Assembly (NCBI GenBank): GCA_030590525.1
Contig: JAUUYI010000096.1
Coordinates: forward strand, 1-7,457
From: Sedimenticola sp.
Lineage (GTDB): Bacteria; Pseudomonadota; Gammaproteobacteria; Chromatiales; Chromatiaceae
DNA length: 7,457 bases
Direction: 5' to 3'
The translations under genes were made by a program, and so were the position numbers. The notes below the pieces were generated by a model. It searched no databases, was not told the DNA's origin, and saw only the letters and a list, made by a program, of their open reading frames with translations. Each line of letters begins with the position of its first letter. Position 1 is the first letter of the stretch. This document shows positions 7,148 through 7,457 of the stretch, one piece after another.

Positions 7148-7225
7148 GTAGGTCGGGCATGCTGTTTATGCCCGACGTTAGAGCGCCAAGAAAAATGTCG
7201 GGCACAAAAACCGTGCCCGACCTAC
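7148..7225. repeat. BIME-like unit B: two inverted REP elements
   Basis: This 78-bp unit is identical to unit A except for one extra A in the linker (7177-7196, 20 nt). The hairpins are at 7152-7176 and 7197-7221, with GTAG at 7148-7151 and CTAC at 7222-7225. Near-perfect identity to unit A shows recent duplication of this block rather than independent insertion. On the minus strand the 7197-7221 stem is followed by ATTTTT (7191-7196). Confidence 0.88.
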
Positions 7226-7235
7226 ATGGCTGAAT

Positions 7236-7272
7236 AAAAACAGGACCTAGGACCGAGGTACCAGGTCCTAGG
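7236..7272 (-). terminator. Possible leftward intrinsic terminator
   Basis: Read on the minus strand, a perfect 9-bp stem CCTAGGACC/GGTCCTAGG (7272-7264 with 7254-7246) and a 9-nt loop is followed by TCCTG and then TTTTT (7240-7236). The T-run is offset about 5 nt from the stem, which weakens the case; CAGG (7241-7244) can also pair with CCTG (7278-7281). It would stop transcription entering the ABC operon from the right. Confidence 0.4.
7242..7272. repeat. Degenerate heptamer array forming a palindrome
   Basis: AGGACCT, AGGACCG, AGGTACC, AGGTCCT and a partial AGG run in 7-bp register. They share the AGG start of the AGGACCA heptamer upstream but diverge at the other positions. Because successive units are near reverse complements, the stretch also folds into a hairpin. 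It looks like an older relative of the long array. Confidence 0.6.
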
Positions 7273-7281
7273 AAAAACCTG

Positions 7282-7423
7282 CTTGATCCCCTCACCTTGT
7301 CCCTCGGTAACTGCTCCCTGCGTACTCTACCTCCTGCATTCCTGCAGTCGTCTCCCGGGGGGAGAGAGGCCCCGTTGTTGAAGGTCTGGTTGGTAATTTA
7401 AGTCTCTCGCGCTGCTATATGGT
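7282..7423. other. Gene-free sequence after the repeats
   Basis: No frame with a plausible start, ribosome site or protein-like composition is seen on either strand. Small palindromes are present: CTGCA-TTCC-TGCAG (7334-7347) and TCTCCC-GGG-GGGAGA (7351-7365). Neither is followed by a T-run on the plus strand. This is probably spacer between the importer operon and whatever lies beyond the window. Confidence 0.5.
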
Positions 7424-7446
7424 GTTCCCACGCAGAGCGTGGGAAC
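7424..7446. repeat. GTTCCCACGC hairpin, REP-like
   Basis: GTTCCCACGC (7424-7433) pairs perfectly with GCGTGGGAAC (7437-7446) around an AGA loop. Palindromes of this kind (CGTTCCCACGC...GCGTGGGAACG) recur as dispersed intergenic repeats in many gammaproteobacterial genomes, from memory. It differs from the GTCGGGCA REP family nearby. No T-run follows on the plus strand, so it is unlikely to be the operon terminator. Confidence 0.65.
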
Positions 7447-7457
7447 GAGAAAAAGGG

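Larger units (their letters stand above)
7118..7229. repeat. Second copy of a tandem duplication (first copy 6930-7117)
   Basis: The segment from the CTG of livF codon 251 through the heptamer array and BIME unit to ATGG is present twice. Copy 1 is 6930-7117 (188 bp) and copy 2 is 7118-7229 (112 bp). Copy 2 keeps CTGGCAATCTGA, the last three sense codons plus the stop. The junctions share the 3-nt microhomology CTG (6930-6932, 7118-7120, 7230-7232). The 76-bp length difference is explained by eleven fewer heptamers (77 bp) and a single added A in the BIME linker. Confidence 0.88.

Noticed and set aside
6941..7225. Alternating repeats and palindromes as a CRISPR array
   Set aside because: The 7-bp units have no spacers, the two larger units share their internal sequence, and no cas genes are present.
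6649..7233. A plus-strand frame running through the heptamers and REP units
   Set aside because: It is a shifted frame of the livF-type gene that continues into noncoding repeats and gives low-complexity peptide.

Overview
The window reads as a piece of a gammaproteobacterial chromosome. The protein sequences, the twin-arginine binding protein, the clean Shine-Dalgarno sites and the REP-like repeats all fit a Chromatiales-like or sulfur-oxidiser-type genome. That placement is an inference from style; there is no rRNA or phylogenetic marker here.

Layout, all genes on the + strand. (1) 54-1365: a small orphan lipoprotein followed 22 bp later by an AEC-family (auxin efflux carrier-like) permease. 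(2) 1366-1792: a 427-bp gene-free regulatory region. It holds an operator-like palindrome, an AT-rich stretch, a good sigma-54 (-24/-12) promoter match and a long leader ending in a strong ribosome binding site. (3) 1793-6941: a complete five-gene branched-chain-amino-acid-type (HAAT/Liv) ABC importer. It has a Tat-exported substrate-binding protein, two permeases (LivH and LivM types) and two ATPases (LivG and LivF types). The last four genes are tightly coupled (gaps of 1 and 4 nt, then a 4-nt overlap). A perfect 14-bp hairpin separates the binding-protein gene from the first permease gene. (4) 6941-7457: a gene-free repeat region. It contains an array of the heptamer AAGGACC, two BIME-like units made of inverted REP elements that carry GTAG/CTAC feet, a degenerate heptamer palindrome and a separate GTTCCCACGC hairpin.

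How the genes work together: the binding protein should capture a solute in the periplasm and deliver it to the LivH/LivM channel, which the LivG/LivF ATPases power. The binding protein belongs to a recognisable but, to my knowledge, functionally unassigned subgroup, so the substrate is open. A sigma-54 promoter would suggest control by an enhancer-binding protein, perhaps linked to nitrogen or to a particular carbon source.

The most unusual structure is the 3' repeat region. A tandem duplication with a CTG microhomology starts exactly at the last three sense codons of the livF-like gene. Its two copies now differ in heptamer number (13 versus 2 full units). I see no new multi-gene defence or biosynthetic system.
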